A DNA stretch of 64,000 bases from Bactericera cockerelli (GCA_024516035.1 CM044959.1:20418525-20482524), one strand, 5' to 3'; counted from the first letter of the stretch, positions 23,291 to 34,143 are shown. Notes: generated by a model from the sequence alone, not told the origin. Translations and numbers: made by a program.

Positions 23291-23958
23291 GCGGAAATTG
23301 CGGAGAACAGTTTAGTGATGGCTGATTTCCTGAATATCGAAGCCTTGAATTGAAAATGGTAGGACAGTGAAATGAAAAATGTAGAGTTGCCGTGATAGAA
23401 AACAAGTCATATTCTTACCTGGGCAATATTACTTGTTTCTACTTGTTGAAAAAAGTATAAAACAGTTGTATTTTAGGATGAGTAAATTATTAGAATAAAT
23501 GAAGAAATTGAGTTAGAGAGAGAGATTTGAGAAATTTCGTGAAAAGATGAAAGGTTAAAAAAAATACCTTCAGAATGTCTAGTATGTTTAATTAAGATTC
23601 CTTTCTTATAAGTCACTTCATTATTTCCTACAATTACATTAAAAATCCATTTAAATTATTTAATTAGACAAAAGGAAATTGTGAAGGGGTATGGGAGGAA
23701 GAGAGAGAGTGAGAGAGAGGAAAAGAGAGAGAGGTGAATAAATCAAGGGAAATCTTTTTAGCATAAAACAGAAGTGTGAAATATTAATAAAAAAAATACA
23801 GAGTAAGTGAAAAAAAAAATAGAGGCAGATCGAGAGAGAGAGAAAAAACAAAGATAAATAGACGGCTGAAAAGACAAGTGATGAAATTATCAAGAAGCTT
23901 TCAATCGTTAGCTAAAAAGTTAATGCTATGAAGTAAAATATAAGAAATGATTACTTAC

Positions 23959-24033
23959 TGTAAATAAAAAAGGAACCGTGGTAACTAATTCTAGTACAAA
24001 ATGAAATGAAAAAACAGTCATCATCATGTTTCC
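23959..24033 (-). CDS. SLO2: SLO2 exon: transmembrane segment S3
   Basis: The 75-bp, phase-0 exon encodes residues 127-151. It starts GNMMMTVFSFHFVLELVTTV and ends PFLFT. The corresponding vertebrate segment begins GNI and carries the same FVLE and TxPF elements. The acceptor is tttcag|GG and the donor is TTTACA|gtaagt. Met-Met-Met after GN replaces the usual large hydrophobic/charged residues and is a lineage-specific feature to check against transcripts. Confidence 0.9.
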
Positions 24034-24091
24034 CTGAAATCAAAAGAAAGCAAAATATTAATTATTAAACAAAGCCACGCACAACAATTTG

Positions 24092-24120
24092 TTTTTTTTT
24101 TTTTTTTTTTTTTTTTTTTT
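24092..24120. repeat. Poly(T) tract, 29 nt
   Basis: A pure T run about 60 bp upstream of the SLO2 S3 exon acceptor on the transcribed strand (poly A in the transcript). It may be the tail of an old retroposon, but no body is recognisable. Confidence 0.6.
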
Positions 24121-25028
24121 GGCAAGCTCATTCCATACAGTCAAGTTATTGTGACAAGTTATTTTACCTTCTAAGTAAAAAAATTTATATCAGATTTTTG
24201 CAAATTTCAACCTTAGAACATCATGCTACAGGTAAAAATGATCAAGTGGGACCATCGAAAAGTTTAACCATGCCACTTGAGCACTAACTGTACAGGGCTG
24301 AGCAACAACTTATAAAGGGTGACTGCAATAGACACATTATTTCAACAGCAATAGTTAATAGAACTTGATTTTTCCTGGCATGTTTGAATGCTATTAAAGT
24401 GTCGTTAGTAAGAGAATGAAGTAAATGCTAGCATATCATGTCACAGACATCACTTTTATGTGTCGAGAAATTTCTTCGTAATAACAGAGAATTCAGGAAA
24501 ATAATACATTTCTAAAACTTTTCAATACAATAATAATACAATAATTGCGGGAAAACGTGGCTGATTAGCCTTGACAGTCCAGCACTATCTGAACTTTCGT
24601 GAGAAGTAACAATTAAATTTAATAAGAAATACTCTGGGTGAAGCAAAGGGACAAAAGAAAGCATGGTCACCCGTCACTACAGTCACGGTCGAACAATTCA
24701 TGCTGCGACAGTAGTCACATCCATGATGATTTTCTCTCCTATGCTTCTCTTCTGATGGCACTAATCTACTTAGGCAAGAGTCACATATACGTACATGATC
24801 TTCTCTTCTTATGCCACTAATTTACTCAGGGTACCAAACCAAAAGGTGAATCAATTAATTCACTCACATAAACTTTTAATCAATCACAGAAAATAGTTAA
24901 AAGTTCAAATTCTGACCGAGATTTTTCCGTTTCCGGAATGGCATGGATGTAAAGGTTAAGAGCCCTGAAGTAATGCGAAAGCGGTTCCGGGCCACATTTA
25001 CCTTACAAAAAAAAGTAGTGAATCTTAC

Positions 25029-25227
25029 CTTGTAACCTAGATATGCGAGAAGTAAGCTCTCAGACAAAGATATGACTGCAAGGACAAGCTGCAAAATCCA
25101 GAGGTAGATGGGCCGGCTCACCCAGGTGATGGCATCCCAGTTGATAATTGGGTTCTCTTGAAACGCCTCTTCCGTGAGACTGTGAGATATCAGGAACTCT
25201 GTCTTGTTGCCGGGCGTGCAACCATAG
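25029..25227 (-). CDS. SLO2: SLO2 exon: S1-S2 extracellular loop and S2
   Basis: The 199-bp exon encodes residues 61-126. It starts YGCTPGNKTEFLISHSLTEE, an extracellular loop with one N-glycosylation sequon (NKT). It continues through INWDAITWVSRP into the hydrophobic S2 segment YLWILQLVLAVISLSESLLL and ends AYLGYK. The acceptor is tggcag|C and the donor is TACAAG|gtaaga. The first 81 bases of this exon, with the acceptor, occur again at 25803-25883; only this copy continues to a donor site and keeps the frame into S3. Confidence 0.94.
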
Positions 25228-25331
25228 CTGCCAACAAAGATTCAATGTCATTATGATCAATACTTGTGGGTAAGGTTCAAAAAATAGTGCATGTTTGCGA
25301 AACGAAACATTTACAAAAAGTAATGATATCC

Positions 25332-25798
25332 CACAAAAAAAATACCGTTAAAAAAAGGGCCAAGTTCCATAACTCCTATCCAAAAAGGTTTCGCCAATGA
25401 ATGCAGTGATATCTTGTTTTCGGCCAAGTTATCTTGGTACTAAACTATTTCTTTTATTAAACCCCGTTTTCTGAGTTCCTCAATTTGTATGTTTTTAACT
25501 GCAAACTATCCTCTAACTTAGCCAGTTTCGCTCCTTGTGGTGGTTATATTGTCATTTTGTACCTATACATATAATCGTAATATTCCATACAACCGATGGC
25601 ATAAGACTGGCCAAGTTAGAGGATAGTTTGCAGTTAAAAACATACAAATTGAGGAACTCAGAAAACGGGGTTTAATAAAAGAAATAGTTTAGTACCAAGA
25701 TAACTTGGCCGCAAACAAGATATCACTGCATTCATTGGCGAAACCTTTTTGGATAGGAGTTCTGGAACTTGGCCCTTTTTTCAACGGTAGTTTTTTTG
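25332..25798. mobile_element. Foldback element with ~185-bp arms
   Basis: The left arm (about 25340-25525: taccgttaaaaaaagggcca...) is the near-perfect reverse complement of the right arm (about 25605-25797, ending tggccctttttt-aacggtag). A roughly 80-bp spacer separates them. Arms differ at only a few positions. No protein. It sits in the SLO2 intron between the S2 exon and a partial duplicate of that exon, and would form a long hairpin in the pre-mRNA. Confidence 0.88.
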
Positions 25799-25802
25799 TC
25801 GG

Positions 25803-25883
25803 ATTGGGTTCTCTTGAAACGCCTCTTCCGTGAGACTGTGAGATATGAGGAACTCTGTCTTGTTGCCGGGCGTGCAACCATAG
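25803..25883 (-). pseudogene. Partial duplicate of the SLO2 S1-S2 exon with intact splice acceptor
   Basis: These 81 bases repeat the first 81 bases of the exon at 25029-25227 with one mismatch. It is synonymous (CTG versus CTC in the codon for Leu of EFLIS). The AG acceptor and adjacent intron are also duplicated, but the copy stops after ENPI and has no S2 and no donor. It is separated from the real exon by a foldback element (25332-25798), and a tRNA-derived SINE sits in the duplicated intron flank. If spliced, it would read into the foldback and terminate. The near-identity implies a recent duplication or conversion, or an assembly artefact. Confidence 0.85.
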
Positions 25884-25929
25884 CTGCCAACAAAGAAATT
25901 CAAAGTTCAATGTCATTATGATCTGTAGT

Positions 25930-26141
25930 CTGTCCCGGTGGCTCAGTGGTAAAGGCGGCACCCTGTGAATCCAAAGATTCCAGAGGTCGTGGGTTCGAAA
26001 CCCAGACGGGACATGACATGTTATCCTCCCATTTGGAATTTTTACCACATAATAATATGTCTTGGGCTTACTGCTGGAAAAATGGGACTTTAATAGTCCT
26101 AATCGGGCAGTATAAATAAGGTGACATTGTTATTATTATTA
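25930..26141 (+). mobile_element. tRNA-derived SINE, family 1
   Basis: The head gtcccggtggctcagtggta is a near-intact A-box half. It is followed by ggtcgtgggttcgaaaccca (B box) and gacgggaca, which partly closes the acceptor stem. The body runs catgttatcctcccatttgg through cttactgctgg to atcgggcagtataaataagg and a tta-type tail. Flanks attatgatc and attatggtc are a likely 9-bp target duplication. It is inserted in the duplicated intron flank of the SLO2 exon copy. Confidence 0.85.
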
Positions 26142-26485
26142 TGGTCAATATCAATATCAGGGTAAGGTTCAAATATTATTATTTTATTGTTAAACATGTA
26201 CATAATAGTTTATGGCGTGGTCGAAGGCAAGTGTATGTTGATCAGGGATGTGTATTTCTGGTTGACATGCCGTAGTCTTACAGTCTCAAGCATTTATTTT
26301 CACATCGTTTCATCATGTTCTTTTTAAAACCTTAAAGGCCTTAATTCTATCTGAGTTTGACGGTCGCAACGCACAAACATCTTTAAATTTTAAACTCAGT
26401 GAGGTTGTTTCTAGTGTTTTATCAATTTTGTGAAGTATTCACTGTTTGACTTTTACTCAAAACCCGATATTAAAGATTAAAACAC

Positions 26486-26556
26486 CCTTCGTGATATGGC
26501 CATTGACCATGCAGTTGAAAACGATGTTGAACCCAAATTTAAAAAAAATAAAAGAA
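26486..26556 (+). mobile_element. 5S-derived SINE tail fragment
   Basis: It contains cgtgatatggccattgaccatgcagttgaaaa-cgatgtt-aacccaaa followed by an A-run, matching the tail of the copy at 9356-9472. It lies just downstream of the SLO2 S1 exon. Confidence 0.62.
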
Positions 26557-26642
26557 AATCAATTGATAAAGATATTTTAAAATTCTTAGTGGGTTTGAAA
26601 CTACTAATCGACCCTTCAAAAGATCATTAGATTGGGACTCAC

Positions 26643-26742
26643 CAGGTGGCGTAGGTTGGGTCTTGGTCCATGATGACCCGGATTATGTACAGGAAGCATG
26701 TTACTAGTTTGAATACAAGATTGGCAATTCGAATACGTAAAC
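26643..26742 (-). CDS. SLO2: SLO2 exon: transmembrane segment S1
   Basis: The 100-bp exon encodes fragment residues 28-59 plus split codons at both ends. It begins LRIRIANLVFKLVTCFLYII, a basic stretch leading into the hydrophobic S1 helix, and ends with the acidic extracellular start VIMDQDPTYAT. The acceptor is ttccag|GT and the donor is CACCTG|gtgagt. The last two bases (TG) join C from the next exon to encode Cys60. The intron upstream is the longest in the window (about 12.9 kb) and holds a 1.65-kb palindrome. Confidence 0.93.
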
Positions 26743-27384
26743 CTGGAACACAGAAATGAAATAAAAATCTTCAATTTATTAATGTTTTTTCTTCAAATCC
26801 ACAAGAAATGTGAACTGATAGGCTCTGGGGACTATAATACGTGTTTTGGTACTGGAAACTGACTATCGAAAATTTTGGATGATTCCATTACTTTCTTCTC
26901 TATAGGATAAGGAAAGTAAAAAAGATTAAGTTCTAAAGATTTAATTAGATTTTTAAAGATTTAAAAACAATTTTATACGTGCGTCTGTCAGAGAGGTGCA
27001 ATAATAAACAAACGAAGTATATATACCCATCTGACTATAGAATTTAATGTAAATTATTTTGAAATTGCTTTCCACCCTTAACTACATATACCTCTCTATA
27101 TATAAATATATATTCATTTAATACGTATTTATTAATCAATAGTGTCTAGGTTAAGTGGATTTCTGTGTTCAGTAGTGTCACCCCCCCATTATTAATTGGT
27201 GTGTTAACACCCAATACACAGACATGTGGCACAACCCTGTAATTTACAACTTTTAATCTTGTATTGGGGGATTGTAAAAGCTCTATTTCTGATATTCTAT
27301 ACTCAAATCTGTCTGTATGACGCACTAAGTTCTGAGGATATACCGGGTGTTCACAGGAAAATCGAAACTTTTCTTCTTCTTTTC

Positions 27385-27534
27385 TTAAAGATGAGTGTTT
27401 CACTGCCTTTTTTATTTCGTGGCCATGAAACAGGAGCTACTGTAGACACTTGTGTTCTGAGTTGTAGCTTGCCCATCTCGTAGTATGTCTCCCCTCTGAT
27501 GGGCGAGAAGTGACACAATACCTACCATTTAGGT
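27385..27534 (+). repeat. Dispersed 147-bp repeat, copy 2
   Basis: Homologous to 17316-17462 over its whole length with scattered substitutions. It is not followed by a tRNA-like element here. Confidence 0.8.
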
Positions 27535-27707
27535 GACGTATGAAAAACTTCAGATAGAACCAAATAAACCACCTTAACCCGCTTGTATATTGCTTATTCA
27601 ATCTTCTTATTGAAGATCAAAGAAGCTCTATTTAATGTAAGATTTTTTTTAAATTTAACCTTTCACAGAGGAATTCTTTGGACACACTTTGTGATTTGTG
27701 ATACATC

Positions 27708-27933
27708 AATAATAATAACATTCTTTGGTGGAAGGTAACCACCGGGCGAGGTTAATGCTTTAAGCATTTTTCTACAACCTAACCCTCATAGTATTATTAT
27801 TATGTGGTCAGAAACTCAAACTACTGAAGACATATTCATGCACTGGGTGGGATTCGATCCAACGTAACGCAACGGATCCCTACGCTACCTGGGTTACCAA
27901 ACTAGCGCGTTAACCACTTGACTAATAGTGCAC
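27708..27933 (-). mobile_element. tRNA-derived SINE, family 2 (reverse)
   Basis: The minus strand begins gtgcactattagtcaagtgg-ttaacgcgc (A box), has an eroded B-box segment, and continues caccgagtgcatg, ccacataataataatac-type body, ctcgcccggtggttacctt and a tta-rich tail. It is the most complete reverse copy of the family. Confidence 0.8.
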
Positions 27934-28119
27934 TATTGCAACTATCAGCGTATCACCCTGTACACTCCTGATCGTTTTTGTGAGGTATGTATATTTTATA
28001 TACTAATATTTTACAATGTAGCTCTCATAAAAAACGTTTTTACAATCGAGTTTATTAATGTACTATCATTTGTTATTTTATTATCTTTTATTATTATTAT
28101 TATTGATTTCCTTTCCTCC

Positions 28120-28500
28120 AGGATACCCATTCCTTTCTAATTCTCTTTCGTTTTTCTCTCTCTCTCTTTCTCTATTAAAAAAATGTCTTTTTCTTTCATA
28201 TTCACCTTGCCATACACTTTCTTTTTCTATTGCTCTTTGCCTCAACTCAATTGTTTTTTTTTTTCTCCAACATACAACTCTATCCTTTCTCTCTCTTTCT
28301 CTATTTATTTTATAGTGTGTACGGCTCTTTACTTCTCTTTCTCTCGTTCTCTTTTATTAGTCTATCGATTCACTTTCCACAAATTCACATTCTCACGTAA
28401 TATTTCCATCTCTCTTTCGGCTATACGAGTTATATTATCTTCCCTCTATCTAAATGTTTGGCATCAACACAGTTCCAATCATTCCTCTCTCGTGAATGAC
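28120..28500 (+). repeat. Pyrimidine-rich tract
   Basis: CT-rich degenerate sequence (tctctctctttctc and similar). Hydrophobic/serine-rich frames here are composition artefacts. Confidence 0.75.
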
Positions 28501-29069
28501 CCTTTTAAGCTTGCCATGATCCTAGCTTTAAACAGCTAGTTAAATTTTTGCTGTTCTTTACCAATATACATTTTGAGTGTCAAATATATTTCAAAATCAA
28601 TGAAGCATGCTCATTGGCTTATAAGGTCTCCCTGTATTCGAAGATAACAAAAACAAACTATTAAAAATGTCAAATGCACTCGCAAAGTCCAGCTATCTCA
28701 AATTATTTTTAATGATTTCATTTACAGCATTCCCATACAGCTCTGTATTTCCTGTAACTTCACCACTCCCCCCTCTCTTTATTGTAACAATATATAAATT
28801 ATTTCATGACGTGACCCTCTAAATGTTTAATGAAGTTATCTGTGTTGTAAAAGCTCTTCCGCTTTTCAGGGGCAGCGTAGAAAATGGGGTTGTATACATC
28901 TAGTGAAGTCTGTCAATGAAATAAATTAATGTTTGACGAACTCTTTATTCTCGTAATAATTACACATTCTAGTTACTATAATTCAAACTAATTTGTTCCG
29001 GGACAAGATGTATACAAGTTTAGTTAAATTATTATATTAGTTTTAATCACAAGTACTAATTTTTTGATT

Positions 29070-29145
29070 ATCTCTGGATTTGAACCACCGACTAACGAAA
29101 CAGCCGCCTTATCAATCGAGCTACTGAGATAGGTGTCAAGATTTA
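29070..29145 (-). mobile_element. Weak tRNA-like head, family 3 (reverse)
   Basis: The minus strand reads tctcagtagctcgattgataaggcggctgtttcg and gtcggtggttcaaatcc, with A and B boxes in register. The body is not recognisable, so it is a fragment. Confidence 0.45.
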
Positions 29146-29184
29146 TAATAAATCAAAATTGAGAGCTTCTAGTTTTATGAATCC

Positions 29185-29222
<38 letters not shown>

Positions 29223-29670
29223 ATCCCAAAATCCCAAACATTCTTATTCCATCTATTCAATTTGAAATACCTACACTTCTTAGGTTTTGTTAATATTGAA
29301 ATTTATAATATTTTTACTAAGAATAAAAAAATTCCACCACATACATGCAGCGGAAAGAGCCCAGAAAATTGTCTATGCAAGTCTGTAAAGGCCCTCCGAA
29401 AAGCAATTATCAATTTTTTCGATTCTTTCCACGTACGTTATGGTTTATAACTGTCTATTATTGTGTTAAATTGGTTTTGTTTCTAACCAACTAATACATT
29501 TCTTTTCTTCTGAATTTTTAACGTGTTCTTTATAGAAATTCACCCCCTCCCCCCACTACCTGAAAGTCTATCATGCTTCCTAAATGCCTTAGTTGACTTT
29601 AAATTTAATCCCTTTGTAAATAGTGGAAAAACCGCTGGTTAGAATAATATATGTAGGTATTATGCAAATA

Positions 29671-29878
29671 TGCACTGGTAGTAAAGTGGTTAATGCGCTA
29701 GTCTGGTAATTCAGGTAGCGTTGGGATCCGTTGGTTCGAATCTCACGCAGTGCATGAATTTTTCCTGATTAATTTGGATTTGTGACCACATAATAATAAG
29801 ACTCTGAGGGGGTTAGGTAAGTGGTATGAAATGCTTTGAGCATTAACCTTCCACTAAAGTGTGTTATTATTATTATGT
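29671..29878 (+). mobile_element. tRNA-derived SINE, family 2 (forward)
   Basis: It starts tgcactggtagtaaagtggt-taatgcgc (A box), continues ttggttcgaatctcacgcag (B box) and tgcatgaatttttcctgatt, accacataataataagactc, ggttaggtaagtgg, and ends in a tta repeat. The terminal tgcactg and cagtgca pair, a remnant of the acceptor stem. Confidence 0.85.
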
Positions 29879-30409
29879 TCTTCTATCTAAATTATAATGG
29901 ACAATAGTACAGCTTTCATCAATAACAAAATATAATAGTTCAGAACAAAATAAAATAGTGAATTAAAATTAGACATTACTGAAGAGCCGCAATAGTGTAC
30001 AAGGTATGATGTATTTTCAAATGAGCTCCCTCCATTTCATAATTAGATCACGTAACAGCACATACGTGCTGATAGTTACTTTAGAGTTAAGTAGAACTTA
30101 CGAGAGTAGAGCCACAATAGAGAGTGTTTTCGGTTATTTCACGATTGTGTATGTTGGGAGTGACATCATAAGTTGTTCATGTTATTGGTGGAGAATTTCA
30201 TGAAAAGTTGATGTTCAATACATTGCCCTTATTGGTTTTTTTTTTTTTTGTAAACAAAGTTTTGTAATAGCAATTTTTATTTGAGTGGTTAACACCTAAT
30301 ATGTATCTTCCTTTTGTGTTACAAATTATCACACCCAACCCAGTTGCAGAGTGGTGCATAGAGGAGTATATTAGTGAACATAATTAACTGATCATTAGTC
30401 ATTTGTCAT

Positions 30410-30569
30410 CATCATAGGGTGGCGTCATCGTGGACGATGGTAGCTCGACAGTGGAGGAATGACTCAGCACTTCTATACCACTGTCGTTACAAGGAGGCTA
30501 ATAATTGATAAGAGCCCCCAGAACCAAACCAATGCTGGTCTACTCCCTGTTTATAGTCCCCCAGACAGA
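30410..30569 (-). mobile_element. 160-bp short element with 10-bp target duplication
   Basis: It is flanked on both sides by catttgtcat (30400-30409 and 30570-30579). The interior, from tagggtggcgtcatcgtg to tttatagtcccccagacaga, is the reverse complement of 53716-53959 apart from two extra 38-bp units in that copy. No protein and no terminal inverted repeat, so a SINE-like or unknown class. Confidence 0.75.
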
Positions 30570-30640
30570 CATTTGTCATACCAATGTATATTTGATTGTA
30601 TGTAAACTTTTTCATTAACTTTTTGCTTCATTTACAAATA

Positions 30641-32293
30641 CAGGGTGTCCCACCAAACTTGGACACCTCAAATTACTCGGCCCCTGAAAGAGTTTTTGAA
30701 AAATAAAAAAATCTAGGGTACATGGTCTAATTATGCGGTTTCAGTCATGAAATTTTTTTTATACAGGGTGGTTCGAAAGTCAGAAATTGAGGTGTCAACT
30801 TTCGATTTTTAAATAGATCAACCTGAATTTTATTTGATAAATTTACTTCTAAATGGTTCTTGAGTACTTTTTTAAACAAAAATTTTACATACAGGGTGGT
30901 TTTTTTTCGACCAATTTTTTTTCTTAATCTCGAATAACTCAAGTTTGTTTAATTTTTTCGATAACAAGAATAGAAAGTGTTTGTGTGATGAAAATACACA
31001 CTTTCAATTGGCATCAAAATTTTTTATACAGGGTGGTTCACAAGTGAAATAATGACTTGATTTTTTTTATAACTAAGTTTTTTTAATTTTTTATTTGGGA
31101 TTAATAATTCTAACCTAATTTTACACATTTTTTGTTAGTCATATCGAAAAACAAAACTAAAGTGTTGTACAGGGTGAGACATAATTTTTTTGTGACACCC
31201 TGTATATGGGCAGTCAAAGAGACGTAAAATTAAATATAAATACTAAATGTGCAAGAAAAAATTTGATTTTTAATGATTTCAAAAAGTTATGGTGTTTTAA
31301 CTGATATTGTTGCATGGACCACCCTGTAGATATTCTCTTAAACTATCATGTGGGTACTCGAGGTTGTCTAAAATTCAACAAAGACTTCGAATCGTGGGGT
31401 AAACAAGTAAATAGCACGAATTTTGAAGTCATTTTCAATTTGGTGTACAAACTGAATGATTTTAAAACTAGAAATAAAAAGTAGGTAGGTGTAGACACAA
31501 AATTGAAAATGGCTTTTTGAATCCATTTTTTTCTTTCAGATTTGGACTCCTCGTTGAATTTTAGACAATTTCGACTACCCATATGATGTTTTAAGAAAAT
31601 ATCTACAGGGTGGTCCATGTGATAATATTAGTTAAAACACCATAACTTTTTTATATCATTAAAAATCAAAGTTTTTCTTGCACATTTAGTATTTATATTT
31701 AATTTTGCGTCTCTTTGACTGCCCATATACAGGGTGTCACAAAAAAATTATGTCTCACCCTGTACAACACTTTAGTTTTGTTTTTCGATATGACTAACAA
31801 AAAATGTGTAAAATTAGGTAAGAATTATTAATTCCAAATAAAAAATTAAAAAAACTTAGTTTTAAAAAAAATCAAGTCATTATTTCACTTGTGAACCACC
31901 CTGTATAAAAAATTTTGATGCCAATTGAAAGTGTGTATTTTCATCACACAAACACTTTCTATTCTTGTTATCGAAAAAATTAAACAAACTTGAGTTATTC
32001 GAGATTAAGAAAAAAAAATTGGTCGAAAAAAAACCACCCTGTATGTAAAATTTTTGTTTAAAAAAGTACTCAGGAACCATTTAGAAGTAAATTTATCAAA
32101 TAAAATTCAGGTCGATCCATTTAAAAATCGAAAGTTGACACCTCAATTTCTGACTTTCGAACCACCCTGTATAAAAAAAAATTTCATGACTGAAACCGCA
32201 TAATTAGACCATGTACCCTAGGATTTTTTATTTTTCAAAAACTCTTTCAGGGGCCGAGTAATTTGAGGTGTCCAAGTTTGGTGGGACACCCTG
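30641..32293 (+). mobile_element. 1.65-kb palindromic (foldback) element, copy 1
   Basis: It begins cagggtgtcccaccaaactt and ends with the exact complement, next to TA on each side. The whole 1,653 bp is a near-perfect inverted repeat centred near 31467, with a more diverged centre of a few hundred bp. Within each arm the terminal motif tacagggtg(g/t) recurs about every 120-140 bp (30640, 30762, 30890, 31025, 31167). It encodes no long protein. It lies in the longest SLO2 intron and would fold into a very long dsRNA if transcribed. Confidence 0.92.
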
Positions 32294-32759
32294 TATACAA
32301 CTAGGAGATTGACTGTTAATGGTCTTACACCTGTCATTTGTGCTGTTTGTGCGGCGAATGTTGATGTACTTGTAAGTAAATGTTCTCGAGCATACTAATT
32401 TGTTATCTGAAGTACGTCAGTACTTGTACCACTAAGAAGTAGCACCTTCAATATTTGGATACGAACACCATGTCCCTACTTGTGAGTATTTTGTCTTATA
32501 CTTAACGCTTCATCATATTAGTCATCACACTTATTACATCATCGTTTTCTCTCACATATTCAACTCATCGTTTCAACAGCCTCTTCTCATCCTTCACTAT
32601 GTTTATCCTTCACAACATCTATATTCAGGACTTTAAGGAGTATTCCATGAACAACAGACAACAGAGTACTTCTCAATCCCAAATGTCAGACCAAGATAGT
32701 GCATATTTATAGAGGACATTATAACAAGGGCTTTACCTAGGTTACCCTCCCGCCCCGGG

Positions 32760-33460
32760 TCATAAAAGCTTGCTTCTTATTCCTGACTCAAGTGCATCCA
32801 TCATGTTCCTACTGAATATATGGTGTTTGTTTATTTTAATATAACTGTAAAATGCTGAAAATATAAAATGCTAAAATGTATTATTGAAATAATTATTACT
32901 CCTTGTATTATAGACTATAAGCACAATACAACATGCATAACAATAATCTATTAGGCTCTTTCCAACACGGCAAGTAAAAATAAAGCTGCCCCTATAATAG
33001 AGTTTGTAGCAAACGTCAAGTCGCATAAAGATGGAAGACAGAACAATTTAATATCCTGTCTACTTCTGCATCCGTCTTTTCATGACGTAATTAGGTCTGA
33101 TAATAATTCATTAGATAAGATGTATTAGGGAAAGGAAAAGACAAAGAAAAGAAGAAGAGGCAAAAGAGATGAAGCGGCAGCGAAACAGAAAAAAAGTGAT
33201 GGACACAGGAAGACAAACTAAAAGAGAATTGGAAATGAAATATTGAGAAAGTTGCAAGTCAACGCAAACTTATAGCTGTGAGAGAGACAGTAGAAATTCA
33301 AGAGGTAGAATTAACAGTCATGACAGAAACAATAATATAACTACTAAGAAAATAGACGCTTAAGAAGAATAAGAGACAGATATAGAGACAAGGACGAGGA
33401 ATGAATACAGAAGAGACGATAAGGTGAGGAAATATATGGGAGAAAAGAAGCTGAAAGTTA
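32760..33460. other. AT- and A-rich intron sequence
   Basis: The purine-rich zone 33125-33440 is degenerate and shows no second copy. No exon recognised. Confidence 0.4.
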
Positions 33461-33880
33461 GCAGAACCATCCTATGGGGGCATGATAACATGGCACAAGA
33501 TTACGATTGTACTTCATGAGGGTAACTCTGAGAATGTTTATATTATGAGGGTGTACACTAAGTGTCTTGGGAAACATAAGGGTGCATCCTCTGAGTACGT
33601 AAACAGGAGGTGCACTCGACAAATGGAAGCACACTTGAGAATGAGAACGTCTTGAGAGGAAAACCACGGGCACGTCAAGTTGAGACCTGGCTCTCGAGTG
33701 CTCTCTAGGAGTTTCCAAACCTCTTGGGACTAGCGACAGCAAGAGTATGCCTCAGGCAGTCAGATATTTGTTTGTAAATGCACAATTTCAATACTATAAA
33801 TTTAAAAGGATATCCTGACTCTGATTCCATTAATTTCATGTTATTTTGGTCTTAACAGTTCATTGTTGGCTCTTGTTACA

Positions 33881-34014
33881 TTTTTTTTTTTTTTTTTTTT
33901 TTGAGGATAGGAAAATCTTCTAAAGACACCCAGCCACCTCACTCCCTGGGATGTGGAATTTTTACCCACTAAAAACCTATCCTCCAAAGACGTAGGAGAT
34001 CCCGGAACCGTGTG
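33881..34014 (-). mobile_element. 5'-truncated LINE, 3' UTR only (same family as 60738-63265)
   Basis: Poly(T) at 33881-33902 is followed by gaggataggaaaatctt-taaagacacc and tttttacccactaaaaacct...cccggaaccgt. This aligns with the 3' UTR of the LINE at 60735-60880 in the same orientation. It is a short, dead-on-arrival copy. Confidence 0.72.
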
Positions 34015-34023
34015 ATACATTAC

Positions 34024-34143
34024 TTTTTTTTTTTTTTTTTTTTTTTTTCAAAGTTTTTTCAATTTCAGTCCTACATTCCAGACTTTCCTGTTCAATTCCT
34101 GTTTAAGAATATATGCAGTATCCTTCGGACCTACCTTTAGGTA

